DNA of 64,000 nucleotides from Klebsiella pneumoniae (GTDB lineage: Bacteria; Myxococcota_A; UBA796; GCA-2862545). Made by a program: the position numbers and the translations under genes. The DNA is taken from the NCBI GenBank assembly GCA_945861065.1, contig CAMASI010000005.1:21087-85086 (forward strand). The letters run 5' to 3'. Each line of letters starts with the position of its first letter. The first letter of the stretch is position 1. The notes below the pieces were generated by a model that ran no database searches, was not told the origin of the DNA, and saw only the letters and a program-made list of their open reading frames with translations. This document shows positions 34,366-43,353 of the stretch, in pieces.

Positions 34366-37049
34366 GTCGACTCCGATTTTGGTGAGCTACCCGTCCACAG
34401 GCCCGACAGCCATGGGATGACGCTGAAGGTGGCGAGAGCGGACGTCAGAATGGCGATCGCGGTCAGACTGCCCACGTTTCTCAACGGGACCGCATCTCCC
34501 AACGTGAGAACAAGAAAGCCCCCTGATACCATCCATGCATTTACCCAAATTCCGGGCGCCCGCTCTCGGATTCCGCGAGCGATGTCCGAACCAGGGTCGC
34601 CGCGCATGGCCCACAAAACGTGCATGGAAAAATCGACGCCGGCACCCACCGCAATCGAACCAAGCATGGAAGTACCGACGTCCAGGCGCACGCCCAGGGC
34701 ACCCATCAACCCAAAGGTACATGCGACGCAGAACAGCGTTGGAACGGTCGCCAGCACGGTCTCGCGCACGGTCCGAAACAGCAACAGGTTGAGTATTGCA
34801 CAGACCCAAAGCGACCCCTGCAGACTCGCTCCAAGGTTGTGCAACACGGCGCGGGACAGGGCCGTGTACACCGCTGGTGTGCCGGTCACGCGGGTTTGCA
34901 CGGCGACGTCGCCTCCCGGATCCGGCACAAGGTACCCGGCGTGCTCGTCCCGCAGCGCGCCCGCCACCGCCGCCCTGTCGCCAGTTCCGAGACGCGCGAC
35001 CAACGCGTCCGCCCAAGCGCGGGCGTTGGCGTGCGCTACGATGTCTTCAAACACGGTGTCGATCGCGACGACGACGTCGTCCGGCGACGCCGACGCCACG
35101 ACGGAAACGAGTGTCGCTGCGTTTCGTTGCTCTACGGGTGCGCCGACCCAAACGACGGCGACCGCCTGCGCAACCTCCGGCACCAGCGGCACGAAACACT
35201 CTTCACTGCCGAGAAACTTGGCCAAAGCCGCTACGACAGTTCCGGAATCCGCGCCCACGCGAGTCTCGTCAAAGGCTTGGCCGACCGCGTCCGTCGGCTT
35301 CCCCACGAGGTGGGCAATTCGCCCGATCATGGCGGTCCTGGCCACGACGGGATCCACCCGCGCGGAAAACGTCCCGGCGGCTTCTCCTGCCAGCGCCCGC
35401 GCCGCGGAGACAACGGCCTCAAGGGTGGCCGGGTCGTCAGAGCTGATTCTCGCATGCAGCAGCGTGGCATCCTGGGCGCGCGTCACGAGCGCGTCCACCG
35501 CCCGGCGGCCGGCCAGGAATCCGTACAAGGCCTCCATCTGAGCCTGCGTGTCTGGGATCCTGCGCGCGTCCGTGAAGGCCTCGTTGGCCCTTGCCACCAC
35601 ATCGGTGACGCTGTCTACGCGCGACACACCCGCCACATCCGAAAGCCGATCGGCAAGCCCGGCGACATGCCGCAACACCGCGGGATCCTTGAGGTTTCCC
35701 GAGACCTCGATTTGAGCAACTTGCGTGCCCCCAAACTGCCGATCGAGAAAGTCAGAAGCAAGGGACGGAGGGCTTCCTGCAGGCAAGAAGCTACGGAGAT
35801 CCACCCTTGCGTCCACCGTTCGTGCGCTGACAACGGCCAGCACGACGAGACCGGTCCATGACAACCCGACCGCAAGGGGATGGTCCCGCCCAAGGCGCGC
35901 GAATCGGCTGGTAAAGGAGGTAGGTCGTCCTGACGACGGCGCCGTGCCACGCATTTGCAGCAACCCGATCAGCGCCGGAACTAGCGTGAGCGACAAAACC
36001 AGCGTCGTGAGAATCCCGATCGACGTGAACGCCCCAAACATGCGCATGGGCCGAATGTTCATGGCGATACAGGAACCTAAGCCAGCGGCCGTAGACAGCC
36101 CGCTGAAAAGCACGGTCGGCGCAACGTCTTTGTAGGCCCGACGCAAGGCGGCATGCGGCGCGAGTCCATCCGCCAACACCGTGTAGTACCGGGCCAGAAT
36201 GTGCACCGAGAACGCCGTACCCAACGCGAAGAGGATGACCGGCATGGCGGCAAGGACCAGCGTGAATGGCTCTCCGGAGGCGCCCATCGCCGCCCGAGTC
36301 GCCAACACACCGAGCGACGTCGTCGCCAACGGCAACACGACGCCCCACACATTGCGGAAGGAGAGCACCGCGATGCCTACGATCAACAGAAGCGCCCACG
36401 GCGTCAACCGGCTCAGGTCGCGTTCGGTGCTTTCGTAAATCCACGCCGATATCGCTGGCGCACCGCCTGACTTTGCCGTGTCGCCAAACACCGCCTGGGC
36501 CCGCCGATCAATTTCGGTGGCGCCCGCACGCGTATCGGCACCAATACCATGGAAGGCGTAGATGACGGCGCCGCGACCGTCGCGTGACACGAGGTTTCCG
36601 AGAATCCACGGAGAGGCTTCAACCCGATTGCGAAGCGCCCTAGACGCCTCCGCATCCAAGGGAATCGTGTCCACCAATAGCGCAGCGACGATTCCACCCG
36701 TCGGGGCCGTTCGGAAGTCGTCCACCGACGTCAACGACAGCGCGAAGTCGACGCCTTCGACGTCCTCAATCGCTGTGGTCGTGTTCCTCAATCGCTGCAA
36801 AAACGCGCCATCATAAGCGTCGGGCGTGTCGATCCCGACGATGGTGACATCCAGACCTCCGAAACGAAGCGATACCTCCCGGAATGCGGTCACATCGGGG
36901 TCTTTCGCCGGGAGGAACGCGAGCAAGTCATCGTCGCGTGTCACCTGAAGTGCAAGCGGAACACCGGCCGCGGCCAAGAGGGTCACGATGACAAGAAGCA
37001 GCCACGCAACACGGCGGTTGAGAAGCAGGTCCAACAAATTGTCCGCCAT
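34362..37049 (-). CDS. RND/MMPL-type exporter
   Basis: 895 residues with the two-fold RND design: TM1 (residues ~14-34), a large periplasmic loop, a block of five helices with 'MPVILFALGTAFSVHILARYY', TM7 near residue 415, a second periplasmic loop with 'FLPAGSPPSLASDFLDRQFGG', and a final helix block with 'GSIAVGAGVDFSMHVLWAMR'. The length and single-gene form fit the SSD/MMPL class exporting lipids or other hydrophobic compounds with proton motive force. GAAGG precedes ATG 37049. First gene of the operon; divergent from the GAF gene. Confidence 0.9.
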   Translation of the reverse strand: MADNLLDLLLNRRVAWLLLVIVTLLAAAGVPLALQVTRDDDLLAFLPAKDPDVTAFREVSLRFGGLDVTIVGIDTPDAYDGAFLQRLRNTTTAIEDVEGVDFALSLTSVDDFRTAPTGGIVAALLVDTIPLDAEASRALRNRVEASPWILGNLVSRDGRGAVIYAFHGIGADTRAGATEIDRRAQAVFGDTAKSGGAPAISAWIYESTERDLSRLTPWALLLIVGIAVLSFRNVWGVVLPLATTSLGVLATRAAMGASGEPFTLVLAAMPVILFALGTAFSVHILARYYTVLADGLAPHAALRRAYKDVAPTVLFSGLSTAAGLGSCIAMNIRPMRMFGAFTSIGILTTLVLSLTLVPALIGLLQMRGTAPSSGRPTSFTSRFARLGRDHPLAVGLSWTGLVVLAVVSARTVDARVDLRSFLPAGSPPSLASDFLDRQFGGTQVAQIEVSGNLKDPAVLRHVAGLADRLSDVAGVSRVDSVTDVVARANEAFTDARRIPDTQAQMEALYGFLAGRRAVDALVTRAQDATLLHARISSDDPATLEAVVSAARALAGEAAGTFSARVDPVVARTAMIGRIAHLVGKPTDAVGQAFDETRVGADSGTVVAALAKFLGSEECFVPLVPEVAQAVAVVWVGAPVEQRNAATLVSVVASASPDDVVVAIDTVFEDIVAHANARAWADALVARLGTGDRAAVAGALRDEHAGYLVPDPGGDVAVQTRVTGTPAVYTALSRAVLHNLGASLQGSLWVCAILNLLLFRTVRETVLATVPTLFCVACTFGLMGALGVRLDVGTSMLGSIAVGAGVDFSMHVLWAMRGDPGSDIARGIRERAPGIWVNAWMVSGGFLVLTLGDAVPLRNVGSLTAIAILTSALATFSVIPWLSGLWTGSSPKSEST

Positions 37050-37120
37050 GACACCTTCGAAGGCCGGTGCGCTATCACTTGGCGCCCGGACAGCGTAGAC
37101 TGCGCGGGGTAGGAGCGGGC

Positions 37121-38131
37121 ATGGGTCGAGGTCCATTCGACGAGCCCCCGCTTCGGACACCGCCGCCGGTGCGCCGAATCGTTGGCCCACGCTCGGTTCC
37201 CGTGCGGCTCGACGCCGTTCGCCACGATCTGGACGACGGATTCGACCTGTTGGGTGAGTTGGACCCTGATGAAGAAAAAATCGACGTCGAAAGCGCCGAC
37301 GGCGCTGAGCTGGACGTCATGGTGGCGGAGGTCGCGAGCAGCCGAACTCCGACCCGCACGCCGCTTCCGGAACCCGAGGTGATGCCAGACAACATCGGGG
37401 AGGGCCTGTTGCCGCATGCCGCCCCGCAGCCGGGCCCCGTGTCCTTGGTCATCGGCCGCAGGCCGGTCGCGGCGCCCATCGCACCGCCCATCGTACCGGC
37501 GGGACCCTTGGTCACGTCCCGCGCGCTCTCCACCCGCATCCCCTCTCCGCCGCATCCCCCGCCAATGCCGGAGTTCGAGGAGCTCGACGACGAAGCGGAC
37601 GAAGAGGGTTTCGACACCGAAGCGATGGGCACGACCGAGGGTCCGGCCGCGTTGAAAGGCACGTCGCCCATCGTCTGCCAGCTTGCCCTGTGCATCGCGG
37701 CGGAAGAAGTCGCTTGCGAAGCTGGGATGATCCTCATCGAATGTGGGGGACGACTGGTGGTCGTAGCCGCGACTGGGGCTGGCGCCAATCAGTCCGTGGG
37801 TCGGACTTTTCCATCGCGTGAGGGCATCCATGGCGACGTGTTCCACACCGGCTGCCTCGTCTCGGCCCCCGTCGCCAGCCAAGTCCCGTCCTACTCCGAG
37901 GCTTTCGACCGAGAAACGGGCTTTCACACCCGCTCCATCCTTTGCGTACCGATCCAATCGGGCGGGCGGGCACGTGGTGTCCTTCAGCTCCTGAACCGCA
38001 CCGGCCCCCAGGGTTTCACCAACGACGATATCGACATGCTCGCTTCGGTCGCCGACGTGCTGGGCGCCGACCTGAAATGGGGGGTCGTCGAGGCAGAACT
38101 ACTGCCGTTAGTGGAATCGTCTCGACACTGA
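37121..38131 (+). CDS. GAF-domain protein
   Basis: 336 residues, cytoplasmic. The N-terminal ~170 residues are Pro- and acid-rich and probably disordered. The C-terminal half is a GAF domain ('CQLALCIAAEEVACEAGMIL', 'SILCVPIQSGGRARGVLQLL', 'GFTNDDIDMLASVADVLG'). GAF domains bind small ligands or sense redox state; no output domain is attached, so it probably acts through a partner. AGGAG lies 5-6 bases before ATG 37121. It lies divergent to the RND operon with a 71-bp spacer. Confidence 0.8.
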   Translation: MGRGPFDEPPLRTPPPVRRIVGPRSVPVRLDAVRHDLDDGFDLLGELDPDEEKIDVESADGAELDVMVAEVASSRTPTRTPLPEPEVMPDNIGEGLLPHAAPQPGPVSLVIGRRPVAAPIAPPIVPAGPLVTSRALSTRIPSPPHPPPMPEFEELDDEADEEGFDTEAMGTTEGPAALKGTSPIVCQLALCIAAEEVACEAGMILIECGGRLVVVAATGAGANQSVGRTFPSREGIHGDVFHTGCLVSAPVASQVPSYSEAFDRETGFHTRSILCVPIQSGGRARGVLQLLNRTGPQGFTNDDIDMLASVADVLGADLKWGVVEAELLPLVESSRH

Positions 38132-38145
38132 CCGCCGCGATGCGG

Positions 38146-39699
38146 TCACCGGCTCCGAGCCGCCAGTTCCACGCCGATTCGATACGCGAGCGCCATTCCC
38201 GTGAGCATCGGATTGACACCGGGACTGTCCGGGAACAAGCCGGTGTCCACCACATGAACATCCTGCCAACCGTAGGGCTGCCCCCACGAGTCCACCGCGC
38301 CCAAGCCCTGAGCGCCCATCGGCGTCGCACCAAATACGTGGTTGGAGGCCGTCGGTAGGTCCGTCGCCTGGACCCGAGCCGCCCGGATCAATTCCGGCGC
38401 CGTCGCAGCATCCATGACCGGTGGCAGTCCGCGCATGCCCGGGAGGACCTCTTTGGCCCCGGCCGCCCGAAACATCTCGGCAAGTAGCGCGTTGGTTTCC
38501 ACCAAGCCTTTGAGGTCCCGGGGGCCGAGCGACCAGGTCAGGTCGAGCCTCGGACCCACTTGGCGAACAGCCCCTTGGCTGTCGTCCCCACTCGTCCACC
38601 CGTCCCACACAGCGATGGAAGGCCACTTCGCCATATAGGATTGGAACGCCACGGCCTCCGCTGGGAAACGAATGGAGAATACCGCGGGGTCGGCCCACAG
38701 CGCTTCCAGCTTGATCCCGCGCTCCAGGAACTCGGTTGAATGCGCGCCCTGCGTCGCGCCCCGCCACGGTTCAATCAGCCGGTCGAAGACGCCCACGACA
38801 TAGGTGGACGGGTGGAACCGTAAGTTGTCCCCAACCCCAGGATGACGGATTCCGCTCGCCCTCAAGAGCACAGGCGTCGCAATCGTCCCTGCGGCAAGCA
38901 CGGTCGTTCGAGCCGTGAAACGAAAGCGCCGCGAAGTGTCTCGACCAGCGCGATCGGTGAGCGTACCGGCGACACCCCGAATTCGGGTTCCTTGCGTCAG
39001 CAGCCGGTCGACCCGTGCCGACGCGTACAGGCGCCCCCCGAGGTCAAGCACTTCCGGAACGCCCCGACGATCCGTGGAGAGTTTGGCCTCAGCCCGGCAG
39101 CCGAGAATGCACTCGCCGGAGCCGACGCAGCCCTTCTCGTTGCGCAGAATTGGGCCCGCCGCCCAGCCCAGTGTTTGGGCCGCCTGCAAGAACAAACGAT
39201 TCCTTGTGCCCTGAACGGCGTCGTCCACAGGTTTGACGCCCATGAACGCTTCCACGGCGTCAAAATGCGGCGCCAGTTCATCGACGCTGCATCCCTCGAC
39301 CCCATAGGTGCCCGCCCAACGTGACAGCGCGGAGGGCAGCGCGCGCATGCAGATCGCCGAATTGAAAACGGAACCGCCGCCGACGCACCGCGCCTGCAAT
39401 GTGGGCATCAGCACGTTCCCGCGGGCCACACGAACGCCGCCGCTCCAAAAGTGCTCGGCCAACGTTCGACCGATGTCCCGATGAAAGTCTGCAGGCGTCA
39501 ATTGCCGCCCGGCCTCGACGAAAATCACCGACTTGCCGCGTTCGGCCAGCGCCAAAGCCGCCATCGCACCCGCCGGGCCCGTGCCAACCACGACAACGTC
39601 TGCATCGTCGCGAATATCCGCAGTGTAGTCCTCGGCGTCCCACAGGTTCTTGTCCCGCGCTCGGCTAGGCGGTTCCGGGACTTCCACATCGGTGCGCAA
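38146..39699 (-). CDS. GMC-family FAD-dependent oxidoreductase
   Basis: 517 residues. The FAD-binding Rossmann motif is 'VVVGTGPAGAMAALALAERG', the GMC signature-like block is 'QARCVGGGSVFNSAICMRAL', and the active-site His is in 'ASNHVFGATPMG'. The C-terminal FAD segment is 'VVDTGLFPDSPGVNPMLTGMALAYRIG'. A Cys cluster (CVGSGECILGC) around residue 190 is typical of the bacterial alcohol/sterol-oxidising branch. It oxidises an alcohol; substrate unknown. It follows a small gene 14 bp upstream that could encode its partner subunit. Confidence 0.88.
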   Translation of the reverse strand: MRTDVEVPEPPSRARDKNLWDAEDYTADIRDDADVVVVGTGPAGAMAALALAERGKSVIFVEAGRQLTPADFHRDIGRTLAEHFWSGGVRVARGNVLMPTLQARCVGGGSVFNSAICMRALPSALSRWAGTYGVEGCSVDELAPHFDAVEAFMGVKPVDDAVQGTRNRLFLQAAQTLGWAAGPILRNEKGCVGSGECILGCRAEAKLSTDRRGVPEVLDLGGRLYASARVDRLLTQGTRIRGVAGTLTDRAGRDTSRRFRFTARTTVLAAGTIATPVLLRASGIRHPGVGDNLRFHPSTYVVGVFDRLIEPWRGATQGAHSTEFLERGIKLEALWADPAVFSIRFPAEAVAFQSYMAKWPSIAVWDGWTSGDDSQGAVRQVGPRLDLTWSLGPRDLKGLVETNALLAEMFRAAGAKEVLPGMRGLPPVMDAATAPELIRAARVQATDLPTASNHVFGATPMGAQGLGAVDSWGQPYGWQDVHVVDTGLFPDSPGVNPMLTGMALAYRIGVELAARSR

Positions 39700-39713
39700 G
39701 AGCGGTGGGAGCG

Positions 39714-40115
39714 TCAGAGGGACTCCATGCCGATGGCGCGGCGAACCGACGGCTGTGAGGCCCAGGCAAACATCAGCACGGTCCTGAGACCCTCAAACAA
39801 CATGCGTTGGGTGTAGGTGGAGGCAGCACCCCAACCCTGCAAGTAGGCCTGCTGGGCCTCTTCGGGCGCATCGATGAACGGCAGGCTCGAACGAGAGGCC
39901 GCAGAATAGCCGCGATCGACCAGCTGAAGTAGCCCGCGCAGCTGAAGGCGTTCCGCCCTCGGCAACCGACCGGCGTACTCGTTCAGATATTCGCCGACGT
40001 GCGCAGGGCCGTCGACAATGCCCATTGGCCCGTCCGGAGGAAACAACAATCGAGCAACGGTGACGGCAATGACGACTTCCCTCGCCGTGAGCCCGGGGGA
40101 CACTGTCGCTGACAT
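39714..40115 (-). CDS. Hypothetical small protein upstream of GMC oxidoreductase
   Basis: 133 residues from ATG 40115, no recognised family. It is helical, with a segment near the N-terminus (AREVVIAVTVARLLFPPDG) like those in small partner subunits of GMC and gluconate-dehydrogenase-type enzymes. A role as accessory subunit is inferred mainly from position. No strong ribosome-binding site is visible. The start codon overlaps the possible ATG of the divergent gene at 40114. Confidence 0.55.
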   Translation of the reverse strand: MSATVSPGLTAREVVIAVTVARLLFPPDGPMGIVDGPAHVGEYLNEYAGRLPRAERLQLRGLLQLVDRGYSAASRSSLPFIDAPEEAQQAYLQGWGAASTYTQRMLFEGLRTVLMFAWASQPSVRRAIGMESL

Positions 40116-40824
40116 GGGAACGCCCAGGAGGACGCGGCCGCTAACCAAAGGCGCCCGCTTGCGCCGCTCGCACGGCTTGACGCGCGCGCCCGGAGACTGT
40201 ACCCACCGTGCCCCACTGGCGCATTCGGAGGCTGACTCGCAGGCACCCTACCTTTACACGGACCGGGACACGGCCATCGGACGCTTGAAACGGTTGGGCC
40301 TCGACTACGACGAACGGCTCGACCTCGACGTGGACGTGCCACGCATCGGCAAGCTGGATCGGTACTTTGCGCTGTTGGGCAACGTGTTCGACGCGCGTCG
40401 CAAGGCGACCGACAGCGTGCTCGTGGAGCACCTAATCGGGTTGTTGGAGGATCCCGACAACGCGAAACTGCGGGACCGCCTTCGAACCGGCGACCTCGGC
40501 TTCACGCCGCTCAACAAACATGTCGTTCAGGCACTCGCTGCCCCGCTTGCTCAGGCCGGAGTTCATCTACCTTGGGCCTTCCGCCCCATGAACTTCGACC
40601 TCGGCGCCCGCCTGGCCACCCTGCACCGCAAGGCCCCCTTCCCCTTCAGCGTTTTCTACAACCAGAACGTGACGTTCTCCGACCTTCAAGAAGCCACACC
40701 CGGGAGAGTGTTCTCGCTGCCAGTCGCGTCGGATCCACGCGGAACGTGGGATCAGACCATCTACGACCACCTGTTGGACGAGGACGTGGGCATGCTGATC
40801 GAGGTCAACGTCATTCACGCCTGA
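40114..40824 (+). CDS. Hypothetical protein
   Basis: Up to 236 residues, family not recognised. The confident part begins at 'YLYTDRDTAIGRLKRLGLDYDERL' (residue about 46) and is soluble, mixed alpha/beta, with 'RYFALLGNVFDARRKATDSVLVEHL' and a hydrophobic C-terminus. The start is unclear: ATG 40114 overlaps the opposite-strand ATG, while TTG 40159 after AAAGG would leave room for divergent promoters. It converges with the CotH-like gene across a palindromic repeat. Confidence 0.6.
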   Translation: MGTPRRTRPLTKGARLRRSHGLTRAPGDCTHRAPLAHSEADSQAPYLYTDRDTAIGRLKRLGLDYDERLDLDVDVPRIGKLDRYFALLGNVFDARRKATDSVLVEHLIGLLEDPDNAKLRDRLRTGDLGFTPLNKHVVQALAAPLAQAGVHLPWAFRPMNFDLGARLATLHRKAPFPFSVFYNQNVTFSDLQEATPGRVFSLPVASDPRGTWDQTIYDHLLDEDVGMLIEVNVIHA

Positions 40825-40828
40825 CCCC

Positions 40829-40967
40829 TAGAGCGGTGACCGAGCAGGTTGAAGCAAGGAGCGGAGTCGAGCACCGCAGGGAGCGGGCTGCATCGCCCGG
40901 ACCCGGTCCGGAGGACCGAGGAGCGCAGGCCCGCGACACCGCATCAGCCTGCTCGGACGCCGCTCTA
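40829..40967. repeat. 139-bp palindromic intergenic repeat
   Basis: The ends TAGAGCGGTGACCGAGCAGG (40829-40848) and CCTGCTCGGACGCCGCTCTA (40948-40967) are imperfect inverted repeats. The interior is GC-rich with further inverted pairs (GGTCCGGAGGACC near the middle). It lies exactly between two convergent genes and could end both transcripts. Parts recur at 55841-55857 (right end) and, in reverse orientation, near 63726-63800. Confidence 0.7.
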
Positions 40968-40984
40968 AGCCCCGGTGTCGGTCG

Positions 40985-42328
40985 TCACAGGCGGGGGTAG
41001 ACCGCCCGAATCTCGGCAGGCCGAGCCACGAGAAAGTCTTTGAAGCACTGGTTCTGATCGTAGAAGTCCTGAACCGTATACGCCTTCTTCGTGTCTTCTT
41101 GCACGTACGGGTCTAGAAGTGCGACCACCTCATCGATCTGCGCCCCCCAATCCGCGGCCGAAGCATCGACAAGCACATTGATCTCTTCCAGACCCGCCAA
41201 CACCTCGGCGATGCAGTCCTCGTCGTTGCGACAATCGGAAGCCACCATTCCGTAGCTGTATTCGCTGATGTCTGTCGCATACGTGTGGCAGCTCGGGGGG
41301 TCGCCGGGCGTGCGCGGACCGGCCCAGCCGAAGGACAGGTCGGTGGACCACGGCATCATGAAGAATTTGTCGAGATCAGGCTCGTGGTAGAGACGGAAGT
41401 TGTTGAGGTTCCACGAGTAGCTGTCCCAGTGTGCAACCCAGGCCTCCGCCGCCAAAGCACGCGTAAGCGCATGCCAGTCCATGGACTCTTTCATGGCTTC
41501 GTTCCACGCCGCGCCGCTGAGCAGCACATTGTCACACAACGCACCGAGGGCGTCGTGGTTTCCCTCGTCGTCGATGTCCACTTCGAAACAGTTGCAACAA
41601 TCCATGTCGTGGCCGAACCCTTCGTACAGGTTGCCCTTGTCGTTGACGAACCACTCATCCATCATCTGTCCGTCGTAGTTCTCGATCAGGGAGTACAAAC
41701 CGTACAGCTGTTCGTTGACCACCAACCGGGCATGGCTCGTACGGGGCGCGGCCAGGCCCATGTCGCGGTAGAGCCGATAGGCGTTGGCCTCCGCCGTAAA
41801 CGAACCATCCCACGTGAGGTTGTGGAGGTTGAATCGTTTGAGTCCGTCCCACCGAACCGTCTCATCGAAAAAGTCCATCTTGATCTTGAACGAGGGCTTG
41901 TCCGTGATTCCTTGAAAGCTGGATTGGCCCGTCAACTTGATGCCGACCTCCGAAGTGACGCCGTCGGGCGTCGTGAGGTACGCCCCGACATACTCCCCAC
42001 CGCCCCAAGACTGGTCGAGAAGAACATCCCAAGAGCCGTCCGGAATCTCCAGCACCAGTTCGTGAACCGTCTGGGTGAAGACGAAATCGCCATCGCCGCC
42101 GCCGCCGCCGCCGCCAGAAGACGTTCCGTCGATCGTCTCGGTATAGACGCCATCCGCGACTTCAGTGGTACCCGTGCCCGGTGTGGTTCCCCCACCGCCG
42201 GTGGTGCCTCCGCCCTGACCTCCCGCTCCGAGGGTCGGATCGGGGAAGCCGCCCGCAGGTTGGCCGATCTGCTGGGGGGCCGGCGCCGAGCATGCCGTGG
42301 TCAACGACAGGACAACGCATCGCAACAC
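40985..42328 (-). CDS. CotH-kinase-family lipoprotein
   Basis: About 447 residues. GTG 42328, with AGAGG five bases upstream, gives a signal peptide MLRCVVLSLTTAC with lipobox Cys13; the frame extends to TTG 42355. A Gly/Thr-rich linker (including eight Gly in a row) precedes the CotH-like domain: 'GIKLTGQSSFQGITDKPSFK', 'RWDGLKRFNLHN', 'LVVNEQLYGLYSLIENYD', 'NNFRLYHEPD' and 'FFMMPWSTDLSFGW'. CotH proteins are kinase-fold enzymes that phosphorylate secreted proteins; here it would act at the cell surface. Confidence 0.82.
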   Translation of the reverse strand: MLRCVVLSLTTACSAPAPQQIGQPAGGFPDPTLGAGGQGGGTTGGGGTTPGTGTTEVADGVYTETIDGTSSGGGGGGGDGDFVFTQTVHELVLEIPDGSWDVLLDQSWGGGEYVGAYLTTPDGVTSEVGIKLTGQSSFQGITDKPSFKIKMDFFDETVRWDGLKRFNLHNLTWDGSFTAEANAYRLYRDMGLAAPRTSHARLVVNEQLYGLYSLIENYDGQMMDEWFVNDKGNLYEGFGHDMDCCNCFEVDIDDEGNHDALGALCDNVLLSGAAWNEAMKESMDWHALTRALAAEAWVAHWDSYSWNLNNFRLYHEPDLDKFFMMPWSTDLSFGWAGPRTPGDPPSCHTYATDISEYSYGMVASDCRNDEDCIAEVLAGLEEINVLVDASAADWGAQIDEVVALLDPYVQEDTKKAYTVQDFYDQNQCFKDFLVARPAEIRAVYPRL

Positions 42329-42381
42329 GACCACCTCTGCCCCATTGTATCGCAACGTCAGCCGTTTGCGTCAGGCGTAGG

Positions 42382-43290
42382 TCAGGGCGAGTAGGAGATC
42401 TCGCTCACACACAGGTCGTTGAAATCCGACCCGGCACGGACCGTCGTAAACGTCAGCCGGACCCACTCGGTCGCACGCGGCGTGAAACTCACTTTTTGGG
42501 GAAGCACAAAGTCTTTGAGCACGACATCCTGCTTGGACCCGTCGGAGAACGACAGCGATCCGGCAGTCGCCACGCTGCCCTTCTTGTGGATGACACCGCT
42601 GCTGCCCATCCCGTTGAGTAAGTTCAGCGTGCCAACGGTCTGTTTCTTATCAAATCGGACTTCCAGCCACTCGTTGGCGCCGTCCCCCGACTTGTTGCCC
42701 TCACACCAGAACGTGTCTTTGATCCCATCGCCGGCCGTGGGCGCGTCGTAAGCGGAACCATCGTCGCTCGTGAACGTCGAAGACGCCAAAATGGACGCTG
42801 CCTTGGCCCATTTGTCCGGCCCGTCGTCAAACACCTGGATTTCGCTAATCCCGGTGTCGTGAAACACCGTACCGTTGAAAATCTGTTTGATCTGCAATGC
42901 GACGCTAGACGTCTTCTTGCCTCCGGGAATGGTAAAAACCTGCGGCTGCATCGCGTCCGCAAGCGTCCACGTCGCGGTCGACCCGTCGCTGTACTTGACC
43001 TCTAGTTCCTTCGGCCGGTTCGCTTTCGTCCACGTGTCCCAGTCCACCCATTGGCCCGCGTAAACGACAATCCGCTGCACGTTTTTTTCGGACCCAAAGT
43101 TGACAGTGATGGACTCCCCCTGGCCGCTCCCCACCGCGCCTTCAAACCAGGTCGTCGACGACTTCGCGTCTTTCACGTTGGCCGGGGGGTACGAATCTTC
43201 TCCCACCGCGTAGGACGAGGAGGACTCGACCGTCGTAAAGTCGAGGCGCCCAGCAAGCGCGTCTCCCAACAGCAGCGTGAACAGGACCAT
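42382..43290 (-). CDS. Secreted protein with two discoidin-like (NADase-type glycan-binding) domains
   Basis: 302 residues. Signal peptide MVLFTLLLGDALA. Two galactose-binding-like sandwiches follow. The first (about 18-145) has 'SSSYAVGEDSYPPANVKDAK', 'TTWFEGAVGSGQGESITVNF' and 'NRPKELEVKYSDGS', the pattern of the NADase-type glycan-binding family. The second (about 155-300) repeats the plan with 'TFWCEGNKSGDGANEWLEVRF'. It probably binds glycans or surfaces outside the cell. It lies between the CotH-like and SDR genes on the same strand. Confidence 0.8.
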   Translation of the reverse strand: MVLFTLLLGDALAGRLDFTTVESSSSYAVGEDSYPPANVKDAKSSTTWFEGAVGSGQGESITVNFGSEKNVQRIVVYAGQWVDWDTWTKANRPKELEVKYSDGSTATWTLADAMQPQVFTIPGGKKTSSVALQIKQIFNGTVFHDTGISEIQVFDDGPDKWAKAASILASSTFTSDDGSAYDAPTAGDGIKDTFWCEGNKSGDGANEWLEVRFDKKQTVGTLNLLNGMGSSGVIHKKGSVATAGSLSFSDGSKQDVVLKDFVLPQKVSFTPRATEWVRLTFTTVRAGSDFNDLCVSEISYSP

Positions 43291-43353
43291 GCGGGACCTC
43301 AGATGCCTGCCGCCGCTAACTCCGCAAGTCCCTGGTCTCTTCCCTCGTGAGCG

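Noticed and set aside
34021..35861. Long plus-strand open frames (500 and 413 codons) opposite the RND exporter
   Set aside because: Compositionally biased and without motifs. They lie antisense to a clear membrane transporter.
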